From positions 1 to 64,000 of the forward strand of contig JALHMI010000016.1 of NCBI GenBank assembly GCA_022844125.1: a DNA stretch of 64,000 nt, given 5' to 3'. Shown piece by piece: positions 1-8,475 of this stretch. Within the stretch, counting starts at the first letter, position 1; each line of letters starts with the position of its first letter. Made by a program: the position numbers and the translations under genes. Under the pieces are notes generated by a model. That model did not search any database. It was given only the letters and a program-made list of their open reading frames with translations, and was not told the origin of the DNA. Source of the stretch: Pirellulales bacterium (GTDB taxonomy: Bacteria; Planctomycetota; Planctomycetia; Pirellulales; PALSA-1355).

Positions 1-319
1 GACTCCGCGATGCAATAACGCGTAACGGGCCTAACCAGCTCCAGAATTATTCGCGTTCACATCGCCGGAGTCTCGTTTTTTACCCACTGCTAGCACGCTG
101 GCGCAACTTCAAAGCGCGTAAGCGAGGTGAATTCACGTGAAAACATTCTGCTAAGCCGTAGTTGATCCCAGTGCATCCTCGCTCACGCGCCTCACGCGTC
201 GGGTTGGGATTTTCAAGATCCACAAGCCTTGCACGCCAGTCCCATTGGGCGGAAAATGGACCGATTACCAATCCCCCACCCCAGCGATCATTATCCTTCC
301 GAAACTGAGAGAGCTTTCC
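1..319. other. intergenic region upstream of the DUF1080 gene
   Basis: No credible gene is visible. A possible promoter for the downstream gene is TTGCAC (229-234), a 17-base spacer and GAAAAT (252-257), which is a weak match. Around 116-205 there are degenerate GCGTAAGCGAGG and CCTCGCTCACGC motifs. They resemble the AACCCG/GCGTGAGCGAG palindromic repeat family seen more clearly near 24.9 and 60.2 kb. Confidence 0.4.
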
Positions 320-1294
320 ATGCCGCACCGCCTTGCACTCACTTCGCTAGCCCTGCTGTTCCTCGCCTCCGGCCTCGCTCTCGCCTCGGGCGAAAAGGTT
401 TCGAGCGCCGATGATCCCGACTTCGCCGTGCAAGGCGAATACACGGGCGAGATCAAAGACCCGGGCGGCGAGGTAATTCCAGTCGGCGTGCAGGTGATCG
501 CCCGCGGTGGTGGAAAGTTCCACGCCGTGGCCTACTTCGGCGGCTTGCCCGGCGCGGGTTGGCTGGGTGAAGCGAAGTTCGATGTCGATGGCGAACGGAA
601 AGAAGACATCGTGGTGTTCGGCTCGAACGATGGCCGGGCCGAAGTGAAAGGCGAAGATCTCAAGATCTATGGCCCCGACGGCAACGTGCTGGCTGAACTG
701 AAGAAGACCGAACGCAAAAGCCCGACGCTCGGCGCAGCGCCGCCCGAAGGCGCGGTCGTGCTGTTCGATGGCAAGAGTGCCGACGCCTTTGAAGGTGGCA
801 AGCTCAACGAAGACGGCACGCTCGCCGCCGGCGTGACCAGCAAAAAGAAGTTTGGCAGTTGCACGCTGCACGTCGAGTTTCAGTTGCCGTTCATGCCCGC
901 ATCCAGCGGCCAGGCGCGCGGCAACAGTGGCTGCTACCTGCAAGGCCGCTACGAGGTGCAAATGCTCGATTCGTTCGGCCTCAAGGGCGAAGACAACGAA
1001 TGCGGCGGCATCTACAGCATCAAGGCGCCGGACATGAACCTCTGCTTTCCGCCGCTCGCCTGGCAGACCTACGACATCGACTACACGGCGGCTGAGTACG
1101 AAGGCGAGAAAAAGGTGAAGAACGCCCGGATCACGGTGAAGCACAACGGGGAAACGATTCACGAAGACGTGGAACTGCCGCACGCCACGACTGCCGCGCC
1201 GTTGGCCGAAGGTCCTGAACCCGGCCCGATCTTCCTGCAGGACCACGGCGACCCGGTCCGCTACCGGAACATCTGGGTGGTGGAGAAGAAGTAG
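320..1294 (+). CDS. secreted DUF1080 (3-keto-disaccharide hydrolase-like) protein
   Basis: The protein has 324 residues and is probably exported: residues 1-21 form a signal peptide with a Leu/Ala-rich core ending in ALAS. The C-terminal half, from about residue 140, is a DUF1080 domain with a concanavalin-like fold. It shows VVLFDGKS at its start, GNSGCYLQGRYEVQ in the middle and GPIFLQDHGDPVRYRNIWV at the end. Members of this family act on keto-disaccharides or bind glycans and are greatly expanded in planctomycetes. The first ~120 residues after the signal are a separate uncharacterised domain that sometimes precedes DUF1080. The ATG at 320 was chosen because it begins the signal peptide; the reading frame continues upstream without a better start. 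The exact substrate cannot be read from the sequence. Confidence 0.85.
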   Translation: MPHRLALTSLALLFLASGLALASGEKVSSADDPDFAVQGEYTGEIKDPGGEVIPVGVQVIARGGGKFHAVAYFGGLPGAGWLGEAKFDVDGERKEDIVVFGSNDGRAEVKGEDLKIYGPDGNVLAELKKTERKSPTLGAAPPEGAVVLFDGKSADAFEGGKLNEDGTLAAGVTSKKKFGSCTLHVEFQLPFMPASSGQARGNSGCYLQGRYEVQMLDSFGLKGEDNECGGIYSIKAPDMNLCFPPLAWQTYDIDYTAAEYEGEKKVKNARITVKHNGETIHEDVELPHATTAAPLAEGPEPGPIFLQDHGDPVRYRNIWVVEKK

Positions 1295-1321
1295 GAACTC
1301 AATCGAGCCGCTACTCCTCAT

Positions 1322-1400
1322 AAAGCCCAGGGAATACTTTCCCTGGGAACCTTGAATCGCTCACACTTCATTTCCAGGGGAATGTATTCCCCTGGCTTGA
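1322..1400. repeat. BIME-like twin-hairpin repeat, copy 1
   Basis: Two perfect palindromic hairpins lie in the gap between convergent genes. The first (1326-1347) has arms CCCAGGGAA and TTCCCTGGG. The second (1374-1395) has arms CCAGGGGAAT and ATTCCCCTGG. They are 26 bases apart. The whole unit starts with AAAGCC and ends with GGCTT, so its ends are inverted too. The same two-hairpin unit recurs at 13.69 and 30.89 kb, and a single hairpin occurs at 19.58 kb. Confidence 0.8.
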
Positions 1401-1435
1401 ATGGCGTTCACCGCATCACGATACTGCCGCGATAA

Positions 1436-1458
1436 AACAAACGGTTCCTGGCACCGTT
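1436..1458 (-). terminator. hairpin terminator after the PLP enzyme gene, with GGTGCCAGGAACC motif
   Basis: It lies directly after the stop codon of the minus-strand aminotransferase-like gene. On the minus strand it reads AAACGGT, loop GCCAGGA, then ACCGTTT followed by a T-rich stretch, which gives an intrinsic terminator. The core GGTGCCAGGAACC recurs twice at 9362-9398. Confidence 0.6.
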
Positions 1459-1460
1459 TT

Positions 1461-2609
1461 CTACAGCGCCGCGATCAGTCGCTCGATGTCGGCCTCATTG
1501 TTGTAGCAGTGCGCCGCGAAGCGCAGTTTGCCGCCGCGGGCGCTGCTGACGACGCCAGCCCGCAGTAGCTGCTGCTTGATGGCCAACGAATCGCGCCCGG
1601 GGAACTCGCAGGAGACGATGCCCGAGCGGCGGTCGCCTTCCCGCAGCGTGTACAGTTCCGCGCCAGCGGCCTGCAATTGTTCGCAAAGCAGATCGGTCGT
1701 GGCGAGGATCCGCTCGCCGATCGCGGCTTGTCCCGCGCCAACCAGCAGCTCCAGGCTCTCGGCCAGCCCCAGGAAGCCGACCATGTTCTGCGTACCCCCT
1801 TCGTAGCGCGCGGCCGAGGGCTTGTAGTTGAGCTCGATTCGGCTGTAGTCCGAGGCGTGTGCGACGCTGTGCCAGCCAACGCCGATCGGCCGCAGCAAAT
1901 CCAGATGTTCACGCCGCAGGTAGAAGAGTCCCGCGCCCTCGGGCCCAAGCATCCACTTGTGTCCATCGGCGGCGAGAAAGTCGATTGGCGTTCGTTTCAC
2001 GTCGAGCGGAAACACGCCGAGGCCTTGGATCGCATCGACGAACAAGAGCACGCCGCGGCGCTTGGCCAGCGCCACCAGCTCATCGAGATCCGCTCGCCAG
2101 CCGCTCACATAACCAACCCAGCTCACCGAGAGAATCCGCGTACGCGTGTCGATCGCCGCGTCGAGCTTCGCCAGATCGATCCGGCCCCCCTGCTCTGCCG
2201 GCACGCGGCGCGTCTCCACGCCGCGCGTGGCGAGGTTCAGCCAGGGGTATTGATTCGAGGGGAACTCGTTGTCCAGCGTCACGACGTTGTCTCCCTGCTG
2301 CCAGGGATAACCCTCGGCCACCAGGCCTATCCCTTCACTCGTGCTGTGGACGAGCGCCACCTCGGCCGTGTCGGCGTTGAGCATCCGCGCCGCGAGCGAG
2401 CGGCACTCTTCGACGCGCTTGGCCCAGGTTGGCCAGACGGTGTCGCCGAGCGTGGCGGCCTCCTCCACCCAGCGCGTAATCGCGGCGTGCGCCGCGCGCG
2501 GCAGCGGCGCCACGGCGGCGTGATCGAAGTAGGCGAAGCGCTCCGCAATCGGCATCTGCCGGCGGAAGGCTTCCCAGGGATTCTCGGCGGTCGATTGGCT
2601 GGCGCTCAT
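1461..2609 (-). CDS. aminotransferase class V family PLP enzyme (cysteine desulfurase / isopenicillin-N epimerase-like)
   Basis: A 382-residue fold-type I PLP enzyme of the class V aminotransferase family. Visible family features are FDHAAVAPLPRAA near the N-terminus, the phosphate-binding VHSTSEGIG region, SWVGYVSGWRADLDEL, and the Schiff-base lysine in AADGHKWMLGPEGAG (about residue 218). The C-terminal RFAAHCYNNEADIERLI motif is typical of the CsdA/epimerase-like branch. No Isc or Suf partner genes are adjacent, so a role in iron-sulfur assembly is unsupported; a desulfurase, selenocysteine lyase or epimerase activity is equally possible. The ATG at 2609 has GGAGA eleven bases upstream. 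A hairpin terminator follows the stop codon. Confidence 0.85.
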   Translation of the reverse strand: MSASQSTAENPWEAFRRQMPIAERFAYFDHAAVAPLPRAAHAAITRWVEEAATLGDTVWPTWAKRVEECRSLAARMLNADTAEVALVHSTSEGIGLVAEGYPWQQGDNVVTLDNEFPSNQYPWLNLATRGVETRRVPAEQGGRIDLAKLDAAIDTRTRILSVSWVGYVSGWRADLDELVALAKRRGVLLFVDAIQGLGVFPLDVKRTPIDFLAADGHKWMLGPEGAGLFYLRREHLDLLRPIGVGWHSVAHASDYSRIELNYKPSAARYEGGTQNMVGFLGLAESLELLVGAGQAAIGERILATTDLLCEQLQAAGAELYTLREGDRRSGIVSCEFPGRDSLAIKQQLLRAGVVSSARGGKLRFAAHCYNNEADIERLIAAL

Positions 2610-2755
2610 GGTAGGTAAGTCTCCGCCATGAGAGCGGCCCTGGGCAAGTGGTAGCGCTACGATTGTCTGCGCGAACCAGCAGCCGCTGGATATGCCCCTC
2701 GCAGCAGGTGGTGCAACTGTGCCGCCTGGCCGGAGTTTGCCGGGAATTCCGGTAG

Positions 2756-2784
2756 TTTCCGCGCCAGTGAGGGTGAACTATACT
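2756..2784 (+). promoter_or_regulatory. candidate sigma70-type promoter of the small membrane protein
   Basis: A TATACT -10 hexamer (2779-2784) lies 17 bases after a weak -35 hexamer TTTCCG (2756-2761) and about 50 bases upstream of the small ORF at 2833. The -10 box is strong and the -35 box poor. Confidence 0.4.
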
Positions 2785-2832
2785 AGTGTGCTTTGACGCT
2801 ACTTGACCGCGATTTCCAGGACCGCCACAGAA

Positions 2833-3015
2833 ATGCCCAAGGTGCTCGCCATTTCAGGCATGGCCATTGCCGGCCTGTTGGTCCTGATGTTCGGCCTCGA
2901 TCTGGCAATCCAGATCCCGTTCGGCCGTGCGAGCGCGATGATGGACATCATGCTGCTCATCTGCGGCGCGATGCTCGCCTACATGAGCTGGACGACGTAT
3001 CGCGAAGTGGCGTAG
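2833..3015 (+). CDS. small two-helix membrane protein
   Basis: A 60-residue hydrophobic protein with two predicted membrane helices: about residues 4-24 (VLAISGMAIAGLLVLMFGLD) and 35-53 (MMDIMLLICGAMLAYMSW). An IPFGRAS loop separates them. The ATG at 2833 is preferred over an in-frame start at 2803 because the protein then begins just before the first helix and has CCAGGA upstream. Proteins of this size and pattern occur in Pirellulales as conserved hypotheticals; that is recollection, not a search. The function is unknown. The gene stands alone between divergent and convergent neighbours and has its own candidate promoter. Confidence 0.65.
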   Translation: MPKVLAISGMAIAGLLVLMFGLDLAIQIPFGRASAMMDIMLLICGAMLAYMSWTTYREVA

Positions 3016-3038
3016 GTGCCCGTGCTTTCTCTTTAGTG

Positions 3039-3218
3039 TACCGCAGGTGGCCGCGTCGCGGCTCACCTGTGCCTGTTTCGCCTGAGAACACTCGGCGTGT
3101 CTTGTGCTCGGCTGCAAGCAGAGATTTGCCCGCACAGCAGTAGGCACGCATTCGGCATGGATAACTTGGAATGGACGCCAACACAGGTGAGCCGCCACGC
3201 GGCCACCCGTGCCACCCA
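3039..3218. repeat. MITE-like element bounded by inverted 27-bp copies of a palindromic repeat
   Basis: The left end (3045-3071) reads AGGTGGCCGCGTCGCGG followed by CTCACCTGTG. The right end (3182-3208 and flank) is its inverted copy, matching at 25 of 27 positions. About 110 bases of non-coding DNA lie between. The left-end sequence is repeated exactly at 58657-58683. No transposase is present, so if mobile the element depends on one elsewhere. Confidence 0.65.
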
Positions 3219-3239
3219 ACTTCAATCGTGCGTCGGCGC

Positions 3240-4016
3240 CTAGGCTGCCGGTCGCAAGATCGAACGCGACGGCTGTGCGATGTTATCGCCTGCCAGGCGA
3301 CCGGCAATCGCCCCCAGCGTGAGCACCTGAATCAGGCTCGCGTCGCGCCGCCGCGCTGCATGTGCGAGCACGCGCTCGACGATGCGCATGCTTGATGCGC
3401 CGCGTTCTGCAAGTTGCGCCGCATCGATCGCCAGGTGCGCCTGTGCCCGATCGGCAATCGCCCGATCGATCGCCAGCTTCGCGCTGCGTAGCCCGCCGCC
3501 GCCGGGCAGCCAGCGGCTGGTGCCCGGGAGCGCCGCTTGCGCCGAGAAGCCCCACAGGCCAAAGCGCACCTTCTGCACGGGCCGCGGCGCGCCTGCGGAA
3601 AGCGGCTGCCGCAGCGCCAGGATGCCTTCCTTGATCGCCAGGTCCGCGTGCTCGAGCGGCAGCTCCTCGCGCAAGGCCAGGCACGTCACGTCGAGACCTT
3701 CGCTGCGGGCATGCGTCACGCGCCGCACCAGTTCGCGACCAAACCGGCTGCGGCCGGCCGCACTGCCCACCCAGCGCGCGTCACCAAGGATCGCCAGTTC
3801 GTGCCCCACGCGCGGCGACTCGAGCCGCGAGCGAATGGCCGAGACCGCCGGATCGGCCACGCTCCAGGTGGCCGGCAACCGGTGGCGGGCGAACAGCTCC
3901 ACCAGCGATAGCGAAACCTCGTCCAAGGCGCGTTGCTCGGTCAGGCTCGCGCCGACATGGTCCGGCTCAAGATCGACGGATATCGACAGCGCAGCGTGCA
4001 GCGGGCGCGTGCTCAT
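3240..4016 (-). CDS. polysaccharide deacetylase-like (NodB-fold) protein, probably degenerate
   Basis: A 258-residue protein resembling the NodB/polysaccharide-deacetylase fold. It opens with ALSISVDLEPDHVGAS, where the Asp-Leu-Glu strand matches the first catalytic motif. LPATWSVADPAVSAI follows, as in deacetylases where a T-W-F motif precedes the second helix, and then VGHELAILGDARWVG sits at the place of the metal-binding His motif. The usual H-x(3)-H pair is not clear (only GHELAIL), so catalysis is doubtful. The start is the ATG at 4016; the longer reading frame back to 4376 overlaps cobA-hemD and is not believed. It lies downstream of cobA-hemD on the same strand, with a repeat between them. 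Confidence 0.6.
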   Translation of the reverse strand: MSTRPLHAALSISVDLEPDHVGASLTEQRALDEVSLSLVELFARHRLPATWSVADPAVSAIRSRLESPRVGHELAILGDARWVGSAAGRSRFGRELVRRVTHARSEGLDVTCLALREELPLEHADLAIKEGILALRQPLSAGAPRPVQKVRFGLWGFSAQAALPGTSRWLPGGGGLRSAKLAIDRAIADRAQAHLAIDAAQLAERGASSMRIVERVLAHAARRRDASLIQVLTLGAIAGRLAGDNIAQPSRSILRPAA

Positions 4017-4133
4017 GGTGGGTGGGTCTCCGCGGAAGGAAGCTGAAGGCGGGCAGTCTGGCCTATCTAAGCTTCGGCTTTCAGCGCTAGAGCACTCGAT
4101 GAAAATCTGATGGCAGAGGCGTGCTAGCACGCC

Positions 4134-4168
4134 TAAGTGCCGCTGGGGACTGTCCCCCTGGCACACTT
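4134..4168. repeat. palindromic intergenic repeat (GTGCC...GGCAC)
   Basis: An inverted repeat in the 158-base gap after cobA-hemD: AAGTGCC, then GGGGAC and GTCCCC as an inner stem, then GGCACACTT. Similar GGGGACAGTCCCC-type spacers are common between planctomycete genes (recollection). It could act as a terminator for cobA-hemD but lacks a T tract. Confidence 0.5.
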
Positions 4169-4174
4169 TGGCGG

Positions 4175-5680
4175 TCACTTTCCTTCCGCGGCCAAGAGCG
4201 CGGCCACCAGGCCCGCCATCGTGTAGGGCTTCGCCTCGGCGCTCACTTCGTGGCCCAGTTCGGCCAGCGCCCCCGAGGTGATCGGGCTGATCGAAACCAG
4301 TCGCGTCCGGCGCAAGCCTTCGCCCAGCAGCCGCACCACCGACCGGGCAATTGCCGAACTGGTCACCGTGACCCAATCGATCTTACCGGCGGCCAGTTGC
4401 GAGAGGATCTCCGGCTCGGCCGTGGCCACGTCGCGACTGGTGTAGACGACCACCTGTTCGACGTGTCCCCCCTGCCCTGCCAGTTGCTCGGCCAGCACCT
4501 CGCGGCCGCGGCTCGCGCGGATGAGCAGGAACCTTGCTCCGCGGGCTGCTTCGCTCTTGAGAGACTCCGCCAAGGCTTCAGCTCGATACTCTTCGGGCAC
4601 GACATCCGCCCGCAGGTGATAGCGCGAAAGTTCCTCGGCGCTGCCCGGGCCGATGGCAGCGATCCGCAGGCCCGCGAGCGCCCGCAGATCGCGGGTTTCC
4701 AGCAGCCGACCAAGAAAGCTGCGGACGCCGTTGGAGCTACTGAACACCAGCCAGTCGAGGCCCGGCAAACGTTTGATCGCATGATCGACCGGACTCCAAT
4801 CGTCCGGCGGGCCGATCTCAATGGCCGGCTGGACGAGCACGTCTGCCCCGAGCGCCGAGAGCTGGGTGACGAGCTCCGGCGCTTGATGCGCCGCGCGCGT
4901 CACGAGCACGCGCTTGCCGAACAGTGGCCGCGCGCTGAACCAGTCGTGCAAAGTGGCGGCGCGGGCAACGTCGCCGACGATGATCAGCGCTGGCGGACGG
5001 AGCTTGTGCTGTTTGATTTCGGCTGCGACGGTCGCCAACGTGCACTGAATCGTCTGCTGATCGGGCATCGAGACGCGGCGCACGATTGCGACCGGCGTCT
5101 GGGGCGACTTGCCTTCGGCGATGAGTGCGGCTGCCCAGTGCTCGGCCGTCGTGATGCCCATATAGAATACGAGCGTGCCGGGAAAGCGGGCTAGCCCGGC
5201 ATAGTCGAGCGGCTGCGGCTTGTCGTCGCGCTCGTGACCGGTAACCAGGGCCACGGCGCTCGCGGCATCACCTTGCGTGAGCGGGATGCCGGCGTAGCTA
5301 CCCACCGCCAGCGCGGCCGTGATGCCGGGAACAATTTCGAACGGGACGCCGGCAGCTTCAATCGCGGCGATTTCCTCGGCGATCCGGGCGAAGACGATCG
5401 GGTCGCCCCCTTTGAGCCGCACGACCTGCTTGCCGCTCTGCGCGTGCCCGACCATGAGTGCGTTGATTTCATCCTGCGAGAGGATGCGATCGCGGCCGTG
5501 CCGACCCACGCAGATCAGCTCGGCCGTCTCTCGTGCATGCGCGAGCACGTTGGGATTGATCAGGTAGTCGTAAAGCACGACGTCGGCCGCGGCGAGACAC
5601 TGCGCACCGCGCAGCGTGAGCAGGTCCGGATCGCCCGGCCCACCGCCCACGAGAAAGACTTTGCCGCGTGTGTGTGACAT
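4175..5680 (-). CDS. cobA-hemD: uroporphyrinogen-III C-methyltransferase / uroporphyrinogen-III synthase fusion
   Basis: A 501-residue bifunctional tetrapyrrole enzyme. Residues about 6-245 are the SAM-dependent methyltransferase (CobA/SUMT). It shows VFLVGGGPGDPDLLTLRG at the start, VRLKGGDPIVFARIAEE, VPGITAALAVGSYAGIPLT and the YMGI strand. It converts uroporphyrinogen III to precorrin-2 for siroheme or cobalamin. Residues about 255-500 are HemD, which closes the linear tetrapyrrole; it shows GKRVLVTRAAHQAPELV, WLVFSSSNGVRSF, AAIGPGSAEEL and TVTSSAIARSVV. The fusion is known in several phyla, including planctomycetes. It has an ATG at 5680. The next gene downstream, at 4016, is separated by a repeat, so co-transcription is uncertain. 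Confidence 0.93.
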   Translation of the reverse strand: MSHTRGKVFLVGGGPGDPDLLTLRGAQCLAAADVVLYDYLINPNVLAHARETAELICVGRHGRDRILSQDEINALMVGHAQSGKQVVRLKGGDPIVFARIAEEIAAIEAAGVPFEIVPGITAALAVGSYAGIPLTQGDAASAVALVTGHERDDKPQPLDYAGLARFPGTLVFYMGITTAEHWAAALIAEGKSPQTPVAIVRRVSMPDQQTIQCTLATVAAEIKQHKLRPPALIIVGDVARAATLHDWFSARPLFGKRVLVTRAAHQAPELVTQLSALGADVLVQPAIEIGPPDDWSPVDHAIKRLPGLDWLVFSSSNGVRSFLGRLLETRDLRALAGLRIAAIGPGSAEELSRYHLRADVVPEEYRAEALAESLKSEAARGARFLLIRASRGREVLAEQLAGQGGHVEQVVVYTSRDVATAEPEILSQLAAGKIDWVTVTSSAIARSVVRLLGEGLRRTRLVSISPITSGALAELGHEVSAEAKPYTMAGLVAALLAAEGK

Positions 5681-5725
5681 GGGCTCTATGGTGGGCCATG
5701 CCGGGCGGCGCGTCGAGAGGCGACG

Positions 5726-6403
5726 TTACTTTTTTGCGGGTTGCTGCGTTTCTCGCGGAACCCAAAACGAGCAGCTTTCATCCGAACTGGAAATCCCGTA
5801 AAAGCCGCCGGAATGCGGGCCGGTCTTCGGTGGAAATCGAGGATCGACTGAAAAGTAATTCGGAGCTTCCGGTCCCGCCGCCCATGCCGTGCGTGTTTCG
5901 AGTGGTGCCTCGAAAAAATACCAAGATCGTCGCCGCTTTCTATTCATGGCTTCTTTCAGGGTGAGCTCTTCAAGCAGATAGTGTGCGGCCGGAGTCCCGG
6001 CGATCGCACTGTCGCCATCGAAGCCATTGGGACATGTAAACAATGGCGGACGCTTTCGCACAAGCGGAGAAACATTTTCACCAGTCAATGCCGGCCGCGC
6101 CTTGAGCTCATCCTGCAGAGCCTGTTCTTCAAGAAACGGCAATAACTCGACAACCCAGCCACTTGCCTGGCCCGAAGTCGCAAGGTCGGGATAACGTTTG
6201 CGCGCCTCGACATACATGCGCATTGCCATCGAAAGCTGCCGGAGGTTGTTCTGGCACACTGTCCGCCGCGCCGCCTCGCGCGAGTACTGCACGGCCACCA
6301 AGAGCAGCGCCGTCAGAATCGCGATGATCGCCAACACCACCAGGAGCTCGATCAGCGAAGCTCCGCGGTGGCGTCGGCGTGATCGTGCGCGATTGGTCAT
6401 CAT
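5726..6403 (-). CDS. type II secretion/type IV pilin-like protein (DUF1559-related, short)
   Basis: A 225-residue pseudopilin-like protein. After a basic leader ([11 protein letters not shown]) comes the prepilin motif [17 protein letters not shown], with cleavage expected after Gly and Glu at position +5. The segment [20 protein letters not shown] that follows is typical of planctomycete DUF1559 proteins, but this one is shorter than the usual ~300 residues. No clear C-terminal H-x9-DG motif is visible. It would be processed by a prepilin peptidase such as the one at 27403-28698. The start is the ATG at 6403, preceded by AAGGGC; the open frame continues to 6574 without a start of that quality. 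It is divergent from the TPR gene at 6583. Confidence 0.75.
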   Translation of the reverse strand: MMTNRARSRRRHRGASLIELLVVLAIIAILTALLLVAVQYSREAARRTVCQNNLRQLSMAMRMYVEARKRYPDLATSGQASGWVVELLPFLEEQALQDELKARPALTGENVSPLVRKRPPLFTCPNGFDGDSAIAGTPAAHYLLEELTLKEAMNRKRRRSWYFFEAPLETRTAWAAGPEAPNYFSVDPRFPPKTGPHSGGFYGISSSDESCSFWVPRETQQPAKK

Positions 6404-6582
6404 GCCCTTGAATCTAGCAGAAAATGCCGGTTTCAAGCTGGCGTGCCCGCAGCTCCCCGCGTTGTTTCCCGCGATCTTGCGGACTACAATAAAGGGTTGC
6501 CGGCAATCGCCATAAGCTTCGACCGTAAGCGGGCTTCTGGCAGCAGACTTCCAGACTGAAACGCACCCCAGCACGACCTTCG

Positions 6583-8025
6583 ATGGCTGACGTACCCCCA
6601 GGCCGACAACCGATCAATGCAGCCACCCGGCAGCGCTTGCAGAAGTGCTTTGAGCAGGGAAGCAAGAGCTCCACGCAGGGGCAGTTCAAGTACGCCTTCG
6701 ACATGTTCGACATGTGCGTGAAGGGAGACCCGGCCAACGCGCTCTACATCAAGCAGTATCTGGCTGCGATCGGCAAGTCGTACAACGACAACAAAAAGGG
6801 GGCCGGGATGATGAGCGCCCCCAAAATGAAAATGATCCAGGGCGGACTCAAAAAAGCCTCGCTCTCGAAGGATCACAAGGGGGTGCTCGACAGCGGCTGG
6901 GAGGCCCTGAAGCTCAACCCCTGGGACATCTGGACGCTCTCGGCAATGGGCGACGCGGCCGGCGCGCTGGGCATGAACGAAGCCCAGCTCGTGTACCTCA
7001 AGCAAGCGCTCGACGTGAACCCCAAGGACGCCGAGACCAATCGCAAGTGCGGCCGCGCGCTCGCCGAACAGGGCGCTTTCGATCAGGCCATTTCCTGCTG
7101 GAACCGCGTGATGGCCGCCAAGCCCGGCGACCAGGAAGCCGCCCGAGCGCTGGGCGACCTGGCCGTCGAGAGAACCATCTCCAAGGGTAAGTACGAAGAC
7201 GCCGAAAGCGGCCAGGATGTGCGGGCTGACAAGTTCGAGCAGATTGCGGGGGGCGACGACAACAAGTTCACGCCGCAACAGCGGCTCGAAAGGCACCTGG
7301 CCAAGAACCCAGGCGATATTGCCAAGTACTTTGAGCTCGCCGATCTGCACACCCGCGAAGAGCGGCACGCCGATGCCGAGGCCGTGATCGCCAAGGCGCT
7401 GGAAGCCTCGGGCGGCGAAATCGTCGTCCGCGAACGGCTCGAGGACGCCCAGCTCCGCACGGCCCGGGCGAACCTCGACATTGCCCGCAAGAAGGCCGAG
7501 AAGGAGCGCACCCAGGACACCGTGAACCTGTTCAACCAGTTCAAGAAGGAACTGCGGGCGCGGGAGCTGGAGTATTACCGCAGCCGCAGCGAACGATATC
7601 CGAACAAGTTGAACTTCAAATATGAACTGGCCGTGCGGCTGAAGAAGGCCGGCGAGACGGCCGAGGCGATCAAGATGTTTCAGGCGGCCCTGGGAGACCC
7701 CAAGACCAAGGGGAAATGCCACCTGGAGCTCGGCGAATGCTTCCAGATGATCAAGCAGTACAAGCTGGCCATGCAGAACTACGAGGCCGCCCTGGAGGCC
7801 ATCAACGAGCGCGAAGTGGACGACCGCAAGCTGGGGCTGTATCGGGCCGGGAAGCTCTCCCTGGGGCTCGCCAGCAAACTCCTGGCCGAAAAGCAGACCG
7901 CCCCGGGCATGGAAGAGCTGGATCGGGCCGAAAAGCATCTGAGCGAGCTGGCGGGGCTGGAATTCGGCTACGAGGACGTCCCACAACTACTGGACAAGAT
8001 CGCCAAGATTCGTCATAAAGGGTGA
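6583..8025 (+). CDS. cytoplasmic TPR-repeat protein, planctomycete-specific
   Basis: A 480-residue protein rich in Lys, Glu and Ala, without a signal peptide. Tetratricopeptide-like helical repeats are visible around residues 20-60 ([20 protein letters not shown]), 95-190 ([48 protein letters not shown]) and 340-420 ([28 protein letters not shown]). The middle, about residues 225-330, is highly charged and probably a coiled coil. TPR proteins act as protein-protein adaptors; the partner is unknown. It lies just upstream of rpsT on the same strand, with its stop 86 bases before the S20 start, so the two may share a transcript. Confidence 0.75.
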   Translation: MADVPPGRQPINAATRQRLQKCFEQGSKSSTQGQFKYAFDMFDMCVKGDPANALYIKQYLAAIGKSYNDNKKGAGMMSAPKMKMIQGGLKKASLSKDHKGVLDSGWEALKLNPWDIWTLSAMGDAAGALGMNEAQLVYLKQALDVNPKDAETNRKCGRALAEQGAFDQAISCWNRVMAAKPGDQEAARALGDLAVERTISKGKYEDAESGQDVRADKFEQIAGGDDNKFTPQQRLERHLAKNPGDIAKYFELADLHTREERHADAEAVIAKALEASGGEIVVRERLEDAQLRTARANLDIARKKAEKERTQDTVNLFNQFKKELRARELEYYRSRSERYPNKLNFKYELAVRLKKAGETAEAIKMFQAALGDPKTKGKCHLELGECFQMIKQYKLAMQNYEAALEAINEREVDDRKLGLYRAGKLSLGLASKLLAEKQTAPGMEELDRAEKHLSELAGLEFGYEDVPQLLDKIAKIRHKG

Positions 8026-8111
8026 TTCGCCGGCCGCAGCCGCCTCCCCATGAGTCGGGGCAGTCATCGCTGCGTGCCACATTCCCTCGTTACGAACACC
8101 GACCAGCTCCC

Positions 8112-8381
8112 ATGCCGAATTCCAAAAGCGCCAAGAAACGCCTTCGCCAAGACGCCGTCCGCCGCACGCGCAATCGTGCCGTAAAGAGCACCATCAAGAC
8201 GCAGGTCCGCAAGGTCCGCGAGGCGATCACCGCCGGCGACGTCGCCACGGCCGAGACTGAACTCCGCCTGGCCGCCAAGCGCGTCGACAAGGCCGCTGCC
8301 GCCGGCGTCGTGCACGCCAATATGGCCGCCCGTGTGAAGTCGCGATTGAGCGCCGCCGTGAAAACGGCCAAGGGCAAATAG
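8112..8381 (+). CDS. rpsT: 30S ribosomal protein S20
   Basis: An 89-residue, very basic protein that binds 16S rRNA in the small subunit. MPNSKSAKKRLRQ at the N-terminus and RNRAVKSTIKTQVRKVREA are diagnostic of bacterial S20. Length and helical pattern are normal. The ATG at 8112 was chosen over the longer open frame because MPNSKSAKKR is the family's usual start. It is followed by a strong intrinsic terminator 40 bases downstream. Confidence 0.97.
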   Translation: MPNSKSAKKRLRQDAVRRTRNRAVKSTIKTQVRKVREAITAGDVATAETELRLAAKRVDKAAAAGVVHANMAARVKSRLSAAVKTAKGK

Positions 8382-8420
8382 TAGCAGCCTGCAAGATTGG
8401 CTGCTCAGACGCAAGCGATC

Positions 8421-8454
8421 AGGACGCCCCACACCATGGGCGTCCTTTTTCTTT
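8421..8454 (+). terminator. rho-independent terminator of rpsT
   Basis: A perfect 9-bp stem, AGGACGCCC (8421-8429) with GGGCGTCCT (8438-8446), has an 8-base loop and is followed by TTTTCTTT. Confidence 0.9.
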
Positions 8455-8475
8455 GCCCCAACCGCACGTTAAGAG

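Noticed and set aside
4017-4376. N-terminal extension of the NodB-like gene
   Set aside because: It overlaps the end of cobA-hemD and has no conserved features; the ATG at 4016 begins the recognisable fold.
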